Shown here one piece after another: positions 11,831 to 22,664 of a stretch of DNA of 64,000 nucleotides. The stretch covers positions 51,662-115,661 of the forward strand of contig JASAND010013023.1 of the NCBI GenBank assembly GCA_030248195.1, given 5' to 3'. The DNA is from Trissonchulus latispiculum. Its lineage: Eukaryota; Nematoda; Enoplea; Enoplida; Ironidae. The notes under the pieces are model-generated. The model had not been told where the DNA came from. It worked only from the letters and a program-made list of their open reading frames with translations, and did no database searches. How positions within the stretch are numbered: position 1 is the first letter of the stretch; each line of letters begins with the position of its first letter. Position numbers and translations under genes: made by a program.

Positions 11831-12950
11831 ATTATTGTTAGCTTTTGATAAAATTTTCATGCAAGGGGATTATAATTTATTTTTCCTTTCACAAATTACA
11901 AACGTCTTCCCTTTACTTCACGGAATTTATTAGTGTTTCCCCTTTATTTAGGATTGTCGTACAGTGTTTTGTTTCATCATCTAAATCCAGGTAGTTTGGC
12001 TTGAACTAGGATTGGGCAGGTGAGGATGTTTTGAGTACATAATCTTATATTGTTTCTTTTCGTGCATGTATACAGATGTTTTCATGTATAAAACTCAGGT
12101 CTCAAATGCTAAGATCGTGTAAGATAAGACCGCGGATACGAAGTCGTAGTCGGTTCATTAAAACTATATTTAAATTTTATTACATTTCGGATTGTAAAGA
12201 CGTGAAACCTATCAAAGTCGGCAGCAAAATAAAATGCAGTTTCCGGTTTTAGAAAAAACTGATGCTTTGTGGAAAAATTAACATACGCTGTGTGTGGGAG
12301 TTTCGAAAATAAGCCAATGTTGCTTTGATCGCAGTGCATTGCCGGGCATTATTGAAATATTCTTCCTACGCATATACACCGGAAGTTTAAAAAAGAAGTA
12401 GTGCAAAAAAAGGGTGTTTCATTTTAACTGTATACTTAGTCGAGTGTGAAGGTTCCAAACAGTTACGGTCATGTTGTTACGTTTAATGATTGTAGTTCTC
12501 GCATCAGAGGTAAGCGAGTTAATTTGCATATATGACCTGTTTCTTAATTTGCATAATTGTGTGGAATGGGTTTCTAAAAATTCACGTTCTCGTCATTAAT
12601 TGTGTTAGTTCAGACCCAGACACAGTTGTTTGATTAATTATGTGCTTTGGATTTTGCGTAGTATTCATATAGATGCCTGCAATTGTAAGTTTTACATTTG
12701 GTTTTTTGAAGTTTCGCCTCAGCCTACTTTTCTTCTTACTGGGATGAGTGCTGCAGCTGGAACTATTTGTCGTTGTTTCAATTGTTTCAATTTGATTGGT
12801 GTCAATGGTTAACTTTTCAGTCTAGCTCGGCTTTCCGTTTAGCACAATAAACTGCAAGTTCTTGTGCAATTTCAAATTACTACGCATTACATTTATTGTC
12901 TATAAAGGTTGTTTGTGTTTCTTGAAAAATTTTTGGTGCTTCAATCTCTT
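11831..12950. other. No gene seen
   Basis: A/T-rich interior of the left Polinton half. A 76-codon minus frame at 12109-12339 has no recognised domain. Confidence 0.4.
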
Positions 12951-12952
12951 TT

Positions 12953-13235
12953 TCTTTTAAATTTCTGTGTAGTATAATTGATTCAGAATTGGAGTTATAG
13001 TTTTAAAAATGTTTCAAAAAATTTTTAATGTTTAAATTTCTGTGTGTAGGGGGTTGGTGTTAAAGTTTTAAAATATTTCAAAATTTTTCTCATTTGAATT
13101 TTTGTGTGTAGGGGTTGAAATTAAAGCTTTAAAATATGTTTCAAAATTTTTTTCGTGTGTAGGATCGATTATGGGCTGGAGTTAAAGTTTTAAAATGTTT
13201 CAAAATTTTTCTCATTTGAATTTTTGTGTGTAGGA
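12953..13235. repeat. Minisatellite, about 64-bp unit, 4 to 5 copies
   Basis: Units follow the pattern TTTGTGTGTAGG, a variable GATCGATT or GGTTG word, TTAAAGTTTTAAAAT, then TTTCAAAATTTTTCTCATTT. The array abuts the end of the inverted YqaJ copy and supplies the last codons of that copy's reading frame. Confidence 0.7.
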
Positions 13236-13929
13236 TCGATTCGGGCAAAAAGCAATCTCTGAATCGATTTAGACTATTGTAAAGAACCAACCAGTTATCA
13301 TGATTGTAGCTAATTTCAATTACCTCCATTTCTCGAGTACGCGGAGCAAATATAGCTAAGTGAGCCAGTTTTAATCCAACAATCGCCAGTTGTCCTAATA
13401 TCTGCAAATAATAGGAATGAGTCTTTCTTACTGAATACCCGTCAGACGTTATCTCACAACAAACTCTCGATTCACGCTGGTAAGCAATCTGTGCGATGCT
13501 TCTTGGAACATCTTCTTTGTCGTAGAGACACTTCACTTCGAGTACCCAAGGCAAGCGGTCGGGATTGTTTAAATCGTAAGCAAGGCCATCTGGGGAAACT
13601 CCCAAACACGGAGCCCAAGCTGGAACACACAGACCAACTTCTCGTATTGCAACTTGCATACCACGTCGTTCTTTCAAATACTCGATGTAGCGGAGTTTTG
13701 CATTGGGCTCTTCTGCAATGCCCATCGCACAGGGTTCTGGCATTTCAGTCGGTTTCGTTGATGAACTGATCTCATCCGCCAGACGTCGGGCAGAACGTTC
13801 ACTGCCCAATGACTGTACTCTACCAAATCGTGACGCCGTAATTCTTCCTTGTCGCATTTTCCACCAGTTTTCGTTTTCTCTTTGACCAAGAGTGTTTAAG
13901 GCAACCGTCTTAAGCAGCTGACCAGACAT
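13141..13929 (-). CDS. YqaJ-type nuclease, left (inverted) copy
   Basis: This 262-codon frame is nearly identical to the right-hand copy at 41130-41819 for its first 225 residues. It keeps all visible nuclease positions: the PDG motif, the LEVKC Glu/Lys pair and the later Gln of the YqaJ family PD-(D/E)xK fold. Changes between copies are mostly single residues (for example PYLG to PCLG, and QQRKS to YQRES). The last 35 or so codons are read from the adjoining minisatellite and are not original. An intact frame after duplication suggests a recent event, selection or gene conversion. The gene is isolated from other Polinton genes here, and I cannot tell whether it is expressed. Confidence 0.75.
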   Translation of the reverse strand: MSGQLLKTVALNTLGQRENENWWKMRQGRITASRFGRVQSLGSERSARRLADEISSSTKPTEMPEPCAMGIAEEPNAKLRYIEYLKERRGMQVAIREVGLCVPAWAPCLGVSPDGLAYDLNNPDRLPWVLEVKCLYDKEDVPRSIAQIAYQRESRVCCEITSDGYSVRKTHSYYLQILGQLAIVGLKLAHLAIFAPRTREMEVIEISYNHDNWLVLYNSLNRFRDCFLPESILHTKIQMRKILKHFKTLTPAHNRSYTRKKF

Positions 13930-14385
13930 TACTGATCAGTGTGGCAAAATTTGCCGACTTTTCTCTTTTTATTTTTTTCTTTCATTCTGTTTTCTTATTT
14001 TTTCATCTTTCTTTTTTATATTTTTTGTTTACTTTATTTTTATTTTTTCTTTTTGAGAGACAAGGTTTCTTATATATACAATAGTATAAACAAATCATTA
14101 CAGGTCTGCTAAGTATTTTACAAACATTTACAACCAACTGTATACAACAAATTACAAATACATAACAAACAGTTCAGTTGTGAAAGAGCTCTGCGCGAAC
14201 TTCCATTAACAATTGACCAAGAACATTTTTTCCACACCACGAAGTCGGTTTCTCCGCATTTGAGTCAGTAATGTTGACCCCAATACCAAAAAATTTGTCT
14301 TGTTCAGTTACTTCGGTCAGAAGAGCATCATAGGTTTTTTAAGATTTTGACAAAGAAGTGTCATTTTCATGATTCAATAGCAAAT
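13228..14385 (-). repeat. Inverted duplicate of the NADAR-YqaJ module
   Basis: On the minus strand this segment is collinear with 40610-41835 on the plus strand. It includes the YqaJ gene, the pyrimidine/purine-rich spacer and the 3' half of the NADAR gene. Similarity is highest through the YqaJ gene and fades within the NADAR part. It may be a remnant of a longer terminal inverted repeat of the Polinton or of a second Polinton copy. Confidence 0.8.
14174..14385 (-). pseudogene. NADAR domain C-terminal remnant, left copy
   Basis: The minus strand encodes the last part of a NADAR domain ending in GKNVLGQLLMEVR, which is the expected family ending. The 5' half is absent. It matters because the A-run at the GKN codons has six A here and seven in the right copy. 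This left remnant shows the uncorrupted frame and reveals a frameshift in the right copy. Confidence 0.75.
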
Positions 14386-14410
14386 AGATCCAAATGTTTA
14401 ATCATAGTGG

Positions 14411-15057
14411 TATAACAACTGTTCATTGATCCTAAATCCTAATTCACGTCGTCGACAAAATTTAACCGGATACTATTCCAACTCAAGAACACCACCAAGC
14501 GTGTGTGATCCAATCTCAGGGTACCACAATTCCCTTCCCATGAAGCCAACTTAATTGCGCTCAACTAAATTTTCCCAAATCCTACAACATACAATTAGAC
14601 AGAATCTTTTGTTTCCTATTGTGTGCCATGCGGATTAGTATTCACTACTCCTTATATATAACTATAACGGTATAACAACTGTTCATTGATCCTAAATCCT
14701 AATTCACGTCGTCGACAAAATTTTTTTGTGAACGTAAAATCCTGTTAAATTTATTAGGTAAAACAGTCCTGCTCCTGTTTATAGACCAGTTATTATGTAC
14801 TACAACAAACATTGTTACAACAAAAATTCAAATGTTGCATAAAATTACTTAAACATTGATACTGAATCGTCAGTCGGCAGGCGCATTTCCCAATCTTCCA
14901 TGTGTTTTATTGTGGCCGGGTCTTGGAGTTGAGACCGATTAACATTAGTACGATGAAACCATGGGTGTGACAATAACTGTACAGCTGCCGGGCGGTCATC
15001 AGGCCTGTACCTTATCAAAGCTCTTATCAAATATTTCAATTCAAGAGAGACCTTAGA
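14411..15057 (-). repeat. Duplicated block with truncated LTR and Tribbles tail
   Basis: The segment from 14464 matches 16585-17180 closely. It contains the last 69 bp of the mini-LTR (14464-14532), the same LTR flank, and the end of the Tribbles-like sequence. A 53-bp word ending CGTCGTCGACAAAATTT occurs at 14411, 14670 and 16797. The block must have been copied after the LTR element had inserted. Confidence 0.75.
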
Positions 15058-15058
15058 G
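14845..15058 (-). pseudogene. Duplicated Tribbles-like pseudokinase C-terminus
   Basis: The minus strand encodes the final 70 or so residues of the Tribbles-like protein (kinase C-lobe helix with HPWFH, then a tail ending SVSMFK). At 15058 it switches abruptly to unrelated duplicated DNA, making a chimeric open frame to 15204. It differs from the fuller copy at 16971 by a few residues and lacks all upstream exons, so it is a fragment. Confidence 0.75.
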
Positions 15059-15496
15059 TTTAATTTAAATATTTTCCGAGAACATGAATTCCATGGGCAA
15101 AGCTGGTAGTCTACAAACTGAAACTTACGTAAAAACCCATTGCTAATAATAGTAGCAGAAGTTAGAAAGTCGTAGAAAGAATATTCTGTTACTGTTCTCT
15201 GCACGGTAGTGTACTAGGGGTTTCTTGTAGAGGCAATGGTCCTGGATAAATACATTTCATGGTGGATAATTTAACTTTAGTCTTAAATCTCGCTTTAGTC
15301 TCAGAAATGATTGGACTTTGGAGCCATGAATAATTATGGTCTACATTAAGTCGGAATTTCAGTTTCTCGTAGGTGCAATTATGGATGTTGGCTACGTCTA
15401 GTTCATTAATTTGATATTGTTCGAAAGCGACAATAGAATTTGCGGTCTCAATCAACAATTTTCCTTACAAATTAGTGCATTCAATTATGACATTCC
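15058..15496 (-). repeat. Duplicated segment of unknown origin, interrupted copy
   Basis: It is the partner of 11263-11703. It contains the same 89-codon unknown minus frame (15189-15458). The copy ends at the LTR element insertion site ATTCC (15492-15496) and resumes at 16655. Confidence 0.7.
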
Positions 15497-16654
15497 TGTA
15501 GTAACTCAACTACTTTAATCACCGGATACTATTCCAACTCAAGAACACCACCAAGCGTGTGTGATCCAATCTCAGGGTACCACACTTTCCCCTCTTCATA
15601 CAAACAGATAACAAAAACAGAAAATTATACATACATTAACATATTTTGTCTGTGCAGTTAGCTCTCCCTTTAAACTATTATTATATCTTCTGAGTTATCA
15701 TCCGTTTGGTCTTCCGGTGTTATGACATGAATCATACCAACTTTTCCAGATGGGCAGGCTTTTCTGTAGTGGCCAACACCACCACAGTTATTGCAGCTAG
15801 CCGTTTTAGCGGGGCAACGCTTTGTTTTATCGTGCTGCTGACAGCAGCCCTTACAGATGTTTTCTTCTTCGCCGCCATCAGAAACAACGCTGGTTCTTTG
15901 CCTTTCGTTTCCAGGTTTGAACGACTGAAATCGATTCCGCGGGGTTGAGTAGTGGCTAATCTTATTTACTCTGGCAGCAGCACCTTGCTGAATTTCCTTC
16001 GATGATTGAATTGCGCTTTCTATAGATCGGGCCAAGTCGAGAGCTTTTCCAAGGGTTAGATCACGTTCCATTGGGAGACGCTCCCGTATGCGCTGAGTTG
16101 CCGTCTTCTCAACAATCTGATCCCGAATCATCTGATCCTGGAGATCTCCGTATTCACAGTCGACAATCAAGGCTCTGAGCTCTGAAACCCACTGATCAGT
16201 TGTTTCGCCACTTAACTGGCCTCTTTGTCGAAACTGAAATCGACGGGCAATCACGTTTGATTGAGGATCAAAGTGTCTTTCGGCGATTTCCACAGCTTGG
16301 TCAAATAGCAAATCTGGATTATATTATTATTATCATATTATATAATATGCGCTGTCCTTCAATCCCCAGCAAATTGATGAAAAGGGCCGTCCTTCGCTGA
16401 GCACTAAAGTTTGGTGCCATCGCGCCACAAGCAAGCAAATAATTGTTCATGGACCGTTTCCACCACTTCCATGCAACCACAGGATTTCCCGGAGTATGTA
16501 AAAATGGATTTGGCGAGTGCCCGTACGCTGGATTCATTTCGAGCAAAACCACGCCTCGTCGCCAGATGTAGTAACTCAACTACTTTAATAACCGGATACT
16601 ATTCCAACTCAAGAACACCACCAAGCGTGTGTGATCCAATCTCAGGGTACCACA
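15497..16654 (-). mobile_element. Gag-only mini-LTR retrotransposon (TRIM-like), complete
   Basis: Two 88-bp direct repeats (15497-15584 and 16567-16654) differ by about one base, start TG and end CA, and are flanked by the 5-bp TSD ATTCC on both sides. On the minus strand the internal region begins just after the 5' LTR with TGGCGACGAGGC, a plausible primer-binding site. Before the 3' LTR it ends with the purine tract AAGAGGGGAAAG. Only a gag gene fits in the 982-bp interior. Very short LTRs are known in Mag-lineage Gypsy elements, and gag-only small elements are known as TRIM/TR-GAG. Movement would need enzymes from a relative. Confidence 0.9.
15670..16579 (-). pseudogene. gag: Gypsy-type Gag with CCHC zinc knuckle, frameshifted
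   Basis: The N-terminal part (16319-16579) has the Gag motif with PGNPVVAWKWW and LLGIEGQRI. The C-terminal part (15670-16311) carries the capsid helices and a nucleocapsid knuckle CNNCGGVGHYRKAC, followed by a second Cys-rich patch. An ATT/ATA microsatellite at about 16319-16345 has expanded and shifts the frame between the two halves. The protein would coat element RNA in cytoplasmic particles. No protease, reverse transcriptase or integrase follows. Confidence 0.85.
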
Positions 16655-16970
16655 ATTCCCTTCCCATGAAGCCAACTTAATTGCGCTCAACTAAATTTTC
16701 CCAAATCCTACAACATACAATTAGACAGAATCTTTTGTTTCCTATTGTGTGCCATGCGGATTAGTATTCACTACTCCTTATATATAACTATAACGGTATA
16801 ACAACTGTTCATTGATCCTAAATCCTAATTCACGTCGTCGACAAAATTTTTTTGTGAACGTAAAATCCTGTTAAATTTATTAGGTAAAACAGTCCTGCTC
16901 CTGTTTATAGACCAGTTATTATGTACTACAACAAACATTGTTACAACAAAAATTCAAATGTTGCATAAAA
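16655..16970. repeat. 3' flank of the LTR element, duplicated at 14533
   Basis: Noncoding sequence is shared with 14533-14844 and, for the first 120 bases, with 11699-11830. It lies just downstream of the Tribbles-like stop codon on the minus strand. Confidence 0.6.
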
Positions 16971-18345
16971 TTACTTAAACATTGATACTGAATCGTCAGT
17001 CGGTAGGCGCATTTCCCAATCTTCCATGTGTTTTATTGTGGCCGGGTTTTGGAGTTGAGACCGATTAACATTAGTACGATGAAACCATGGGTGTGACCAT
17101 AACTGTATAGCTGCCGGGCGGTCATCAGGCCTGTACCTTATCAAAGCTCTTATCAAATATTTCAATTCAAGAGAGACCTTAGAGTTTTCAGGAATGCTAA
17201 ATTGTCCACAACAAATTTTCGTAAATAAAACACAAGGTGTAGAACCGTAGAACGGATATCGACGAAAAGACATGAACATTATAACACCCAGTGACCACAT
17301 TTCCGATGACTTCCCGGAATAACAGGGCTGGTGACGTGTTAACAGTTGCGGACTGACATAGGCAGGGCAGCCATGCCGTTCTGACAACAGATCCTGATCA
17401 GCAGTAGGACAAATGTGAATATCATCCAACGCGTCCAGCCTTAGCTGAGTTCTAAAGGAAAATGTTAGTCTTGGATGCATGTACGATGAGTAGAAAGTTG
17501 TATGCTGTAATATTCAAAGTCATGCTTCAATTAAATTTAATTCAATTTATTGAAAGCAAGGAAAGATATAAGATAGATGAAGAAGCAAGTACGAATTCAC
17601 AAAGACAAGTAAAAGATCCTCAAATAATGCAAATGCTGGAAGCCTACACAACTGCTGCAGTTAGATTATTCCAAGAAGATGAAACTCTATTAGACCGGAA
17701 ATTCATACAAGTTTCAGATTACTCACTGACCTTTTCCGATCCACGAAAACCCATTTTCGTAATTTGATGTCACGCAAACAAATGCCTTTGGTGTGAGCTA
17801 ATGCTAAGGTCTGTAATATTTAAAGCCAAGGCATCTGACTTCGCATTCAGGCAGATGCTTCTTTTCTCGAACGTAAGCGTGCAGATCACCATGATGTTTA
17901 GGCCAGGATAAAACATATTTGCCATTAATTAGATCTATGGTAGCCCCTAAAGCAGAATATAACTTTTAAAATATATATTAATATCAAAAAATAATTAATA
18001 AATATATAATAAAAAAATGTTGAAAATAATAAAACATAAACAAAACAAACATAAATAAATAAATAATAGGAATCTAATTTTTATTCATGTATAAATTTCA
18101 AAAGTTCAAGTATAGAGTTTATGTTTATAAATTTAATTAATGTTAATAAAGTATGGAGTTTATAAATCTTAAGTTCACCTTTGGGGATTAATCGATACTG
18201 GGTCTCAGGATCAGCGTAGATGGATTCGACAGGCCATTTGTTGTTAAGACGTTCAGCGGTTTGAATGAATCTTTGGTATCCGGATTTGTCCAACACCTAG
18301 TAGACATTTAAATCTTCAAAGCATTTGCTGTTATACAGTTGTAAG
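16971..18345 (-). pseudogene. Tribbles-like pseudokinase, intron-containing pseudogene
   Basis: Exons can be traced on the minus strand. The last exon (17451 down to 16971) encodes the CPAYVSP, WSLGVIMF and HPWFH motifs of the C-lobe. The middle exon (about 17949 down to 17731) encodes HHGDLHAYVREKKHL and then CLRDIKLRKW, the Tribbles form of the catalytic loop. The upstream exon (about 18295 down to 18179) encodes part of the N-lobe. Splice sites are visible: acceptor TTTCCTTTAG at 17452, donor GTCAGT at 17730, acceptor CTGCTTTAG near 17950. The middle exon contains a one-base frameshift near 17815, and an in-frame TAG or acceptor precedes the upstream exon near 18300. Tribbles proteins are scaffold pseudokinases for ubiquitin ligases. 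Introns imply DNA-level capture, not retroposition. The sequence lies inside the Polinton boundaries. Confidence 0.8.
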
Positions 18346-19061
18346 TGCTACTCGGTTTGAACTTCGCGGAATGACTTCACGCAATGTAATGAAACATATT
18401 TTAGAATGATACACAATATCAGCTTCAAAATTATTAGAACTTACAAAGGAAGTTGTATTTTCGCTCATTTTCAACTTAATAGCTTTCAAAACTTATTACC
18501 TAAAATATATAAGACCACACCAATTAATCAAAAACTAACATGGTTTCATTTAAAGTTTGTTTTATACTAAATAGTTAAATCATTTATTTTAAACCTTCGA
18601 AAAATTACTTAAACTAATTTTATTATCAGAGCTGCTTATAGCACGGTTTAAAAACATGCAATTCTATAAATCATTGTTATATTGTATTTTTATTATTGTT
18701 TATCATTGCTATATCTGAGTTTTCTAAACCTTTATTATTGTATTTTTATATAATCTCAAATATTATTTAATATTTATCCAGTTGATTCGGCTGGTAAGCG
18801 TCCTATTATTTTAAGTATGTGTGCATCCATTTGTTCGAAAGCAAATATTACGAGATGGTTAGAGACCAGCTCAAACATTATACAAGACGAAGTTTTGTGA
18901 TACTAACTTAGCAGGTGGTAGGTGTTCTCCCTTGAATTCCCCTTTGGTAACCATACATAATTTAAAGACTTTTGTTTTTCAATATTGTCAAATCCATGGT
19001 GAAATATTGAAACTCGATACTTCGTATGTCATGTTTCATGATTTTAATATGGAAATGCATC
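18346..19061. other. No gene seen
   Basis: A/T-rich sequence upstream of the Tribbles-like exons. A first exon, if present, is not recognisable. Confidence 0.4.
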
Positions 19062-19065
19062 TTAA

Positions 19066-19776
19066 GGGGGGGGGGTCCATTTTTTCGTAATTTTTTCGAC
19101 TTTCTCCGATCTCGCTGATTTTTACATATTTTATTGTCCAAACGGTATATTTTAACGAGTTTTTAAAATTAAAGTTATAAGTCTTACGGTTATTGAGTAA
19201 TTTACCCTCAAACTTGAGATTTCATGTGTTAAACATAGGAAATTAGAAAAGTTGTCACTTTTTCACGTGCACCAGAGAAATCTCACGAATGGCAAAATGG
19301 ATCCCTTCAAGCTTTATATCCTATTAATTCCGTGTTTTCGAACTGTGATTTGTATGAATCAGAATTTTTAATTCGGTCTTTAAAAAATTTTAATGAATTT
19401 TTGAAGTATTAAAATATTAACTGATACGAAATTTTAATAGTTCAAAAATTCATTAAAATTTTTTAAAGACCTAATTAAAAATTCTGATTCCTACAAATCA
19501 CAGTTCGGAAACATGGAATTAATATGATATAAAGCTTGAAGGGTTCCATTTTGCCATTCGTGAGATTTCTCTGGCGCACGTGAAAAAGTGACAACTTTTT
19601 TAATTTCCTATGTTTAGCACATGAAATCTCAACTTTGAGGGGAAATTACTCAAAAACCGTAAGACTTACAACTTTAATTTTAAAACTCGTTAAAATATAC
19701 TGTTTGGACAATAAAATATGTAAAAATCAGCGAGATCAGAGAAAGTCGATAAAATTACCAAAAAATGGACCCCCCC
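19066..19776. mobile_element. TTAA-flanked palindromic MITE (711 bp)
   Basis: TTAA lies at both borders (19062-19065 and 19777-19780), with G-run and C-run termini followed by long inverse-complementary arms meeting near 19420. TTAA target duplication is used by piggyBac and Kolobok transposases. No transposase is encoded, so the class cannot be decided. Confidence 0.75.
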
Positions 19777-19780
19777 TTAA

Positions 19781-21583
19781 TTGAGAAGAACTAAATGCAA
19801 GCAAAACATCGTCAAATATTGTCATCAAATATATAAATGGTTTTTGATTGTCGGGTAAACAAGATTGTGCAAGGGGAAATAATGTCGTTGTATTGATCGT
19901 ATATGTTCTGTTCAGAACAAAATTATGCTTACCTGGTAAACTATAACATAGTTATAACTAAAAGAAATGATTGGTTGAGTGGATAAGTAACTAGAATCCT
20001 TGAAAGGTACTCATAGTATGTTTCAAAACTTCCGTGGAAACTATATAAACTCGCAAACGTACAAAGTTTAATCGAATATACAGTTTTCATTTTTAAGTGT
20101 AGTTTTAAACAGGTACAATTTTAATTCAATACGTATTTGTACGCACGCGAAGTAACAACAAGTTTAAATTAAATTTAAAAGTTAAATATCTTTGAGTTTT
20201 TTCCTATGATTCAAACGATCGTAAACTTTTCCAAAAAGAGGAAACCACAACATATTATAGTAACACAATCATACGTAGCATATATTTTTAATCTTATAAA
20301 TACTACCCTTGCTTTTCAAAAACGTCTAAAACACTTTGACTTACTAATCTTACATCAAGTATATACCAAAAGAAAACAAACATGCAGCCAATGTGTCTCG
20401 TAGTCGTCGCGTGTAAAGTATCTAGAACTAATTTCTTGTAAAAAGTAACTGTATTTTTTGCAGTTCAATCGCTAAATAATGGATCCTTGTTTAAGCACAA
20501 AAAACTGCATGCAGTAAAACGCTACACTAATCTTCTAATTCGTTATCGTTAGTTGTTACAATAGTTCGTCTTTCAGTTCTCCAAAGGAGTCTTCAGCCAA
20601 ATCTTTGTGTATTTGCCGAGAAAAATAACGTTCGCTCGTTGATTATTTTGAAGTAAATATACTATAAATATACTATAATAAAGTAAATTCCTTTACGAGG
20701 ATGTTGTTGAATGGGGTTGACATAACAAACAAGATGAGCTATGTACGTTTGTTTAAAAACTTACAAAATGGAGCAACTGAACTATCCTGGAACTAGTTGT
20801 TGATTTTATTCATTTATAGTTCTAAGATCCGTACTTAGTATATATATACTTCTTAGCTGCAAGTATTTGAAGTTGTTCCTTGGAAAATTTCAAAATTCTT
20901 TCGGTTCGATACATATATTTCAAATTATGATAATTTCATTTGCAGCAACATTACAATAGCAAAATTTAGAAATATTACTTTTGATTTTCGGTAAACTGAT
21001 TGCTTTAAAAGGAAAAATTTCTATTTTGTCTAAAACTGAGCCGAGATTTTTTATTTATTTTTGTTTCGATATCAGCTTCCAAATAACTTTTATTTACTAA
21101 GTTTAAAATTATTTCTCAGTATTAACTAAGTTTCCAAAGTCTCCTATATAATACCGCTACCATTACCAACCGTAATAAAATTATACGAGAAACAAATTTG
21201 TATATTCGAGTTTCTGATAATTGTTTTTGCTAGTAAGAAGTTTCACTTAAAGCCACATCAAAAGAAACAAAATTAGCCAAGAAAGCTACACAGCTTGTCG
21301 TGATAATATGAAATCACAGAATGCTGACATCTCCCAATGATTTTTTAAAATGTAGCCTTTGTTTTCGTATTCTTTATGTGTTGTATGATCCAATTTATAA
21401 ATTTCGGGAAATGCTCCGACATGTTAAACATTATGTTAAAGACTCAAATGGTAATAGAATAAAGTTACGGAAGTCGATAACTTTTAGTATATGATCAAAG
21501 CACTAAGCGTTAATTTACATTTCAAAATGTAAACTTAAATTCTTTTGGTTTTATCTTGTTTTATCTTATCTGTTTTTGATATT
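19781..21583. other. No gene seen
   Basis: Strongly A/T-rich sequence with no conserved frame. The last part may be 5' untranslated sequence of the Penelope-like element. Confidence 0.4.
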
Positions 21584-22636
21584 ATGGATTCGACCTCGGA
21601 CCGCTCTCATAACCGGGCATCAAGGAGAGATAGTCCTCATCTGCTCAACAGTCCTAGCCAGTCTATACCTCCTCCCCATTCTGATATAGACCCAATATCA
21701 AGCAACATTAGTATATGTAACAAAAGTAGATGTAGAACTTGTAAACTATATATTACAGATAAGAATTTTACAGGATATTATAGCAATAAACTGTATAATG
21801 TAGCTAATCAAACTAGTTATAGCATTGACTGTAATTCATGTAATGTAGTCTATCTTATTACATGTAATGATTGTGGATTACAATATGTTGGTGAAACTGG
21901 TAGGAAGTTGAAACGTAGACTGTCTGAACATCTTTATAATGTAAATAATCCTGATAAGTCTAACTGTAAGCGTCTGTCTGCCCATTTTAATATAGGTAAT
22001 TGCAAAACTTTTAATATTAGAATTATATCAAAGTTAACAGATTCCGATAATTTAAATGAATGTAATTATAACAGAAGAATGTGTGAAGCATACTGGATAC
22101 GTAAACTTAAAACTAAATACCCGTATGGCTTAAATGACATGTTAAAAGGAGAGGATGTTAATAAAAGTATATTTGAGAATTTCTTAGTTAGAGATAATAC
22201 TACTACTATAAATAAAAAAGTTAATAAAACTAATCGCTTAAATAAAAACGCAAATATGGTCAATAGTAAGGATGTGGACTTATTATATATGGATGATGCA
22301 ACTAATAAATTTATTTATGAGTTTATAAATAAAGCTAGCAAAAAACAGGTAAAATATACCATTAATCGTAATGAATGTAATATCAACCACCATAAATATG
22401 AAATTATTCAGGATATGTGCGAAGGTAAACTAAATTTATTAAAGAAACATTTAGCTAAACACACTAAAACTAAAAAGGAATGCTTAATTATTAAGTACAA
22501 CAAAGTTTTTGACCGTATTAATCTAAATAAAATATTTAAAGATAATTATAGCAAATGGCCTTTTGAATTGAGTAAATGTAATGCTTTCAATCCCCAAAAT
22601 ATAAATATGAAGTCCTGTAGGCAGTGTTATATATAA
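21584..22636 (+). pseudogene. GIY-YIG endonuclease and linker of Penelope-like ORF
   Basis: The frame is 350 codons from the ATG at 21584. A Ser-rich leader is followed by a Cys cluster (CNKSRCRTC) and then the GIY-YIG core: VYLITC, QYVGETGRKLKRRLSEH with the catalytic Arg, and a downstream Glu in RMCEAYWIRKLKT. Together these nick target DNA to prime reverse transcription. The rest is Lys/Asn-rich linker leading to the polymerase. The ochre stop at 22634-22636 truncates the ancestral polyprotein. Confidence 0.85.
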
Positions 22637-22664
22637 TTATAAACAAACTATAGAGGAACTCGAT

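Noticed and set aside
17462..17767. A plus-strand gene of 101 codons
   Set aside because: It lies antisense to the Tribbles-like intron and exon, and has no recognisable family.
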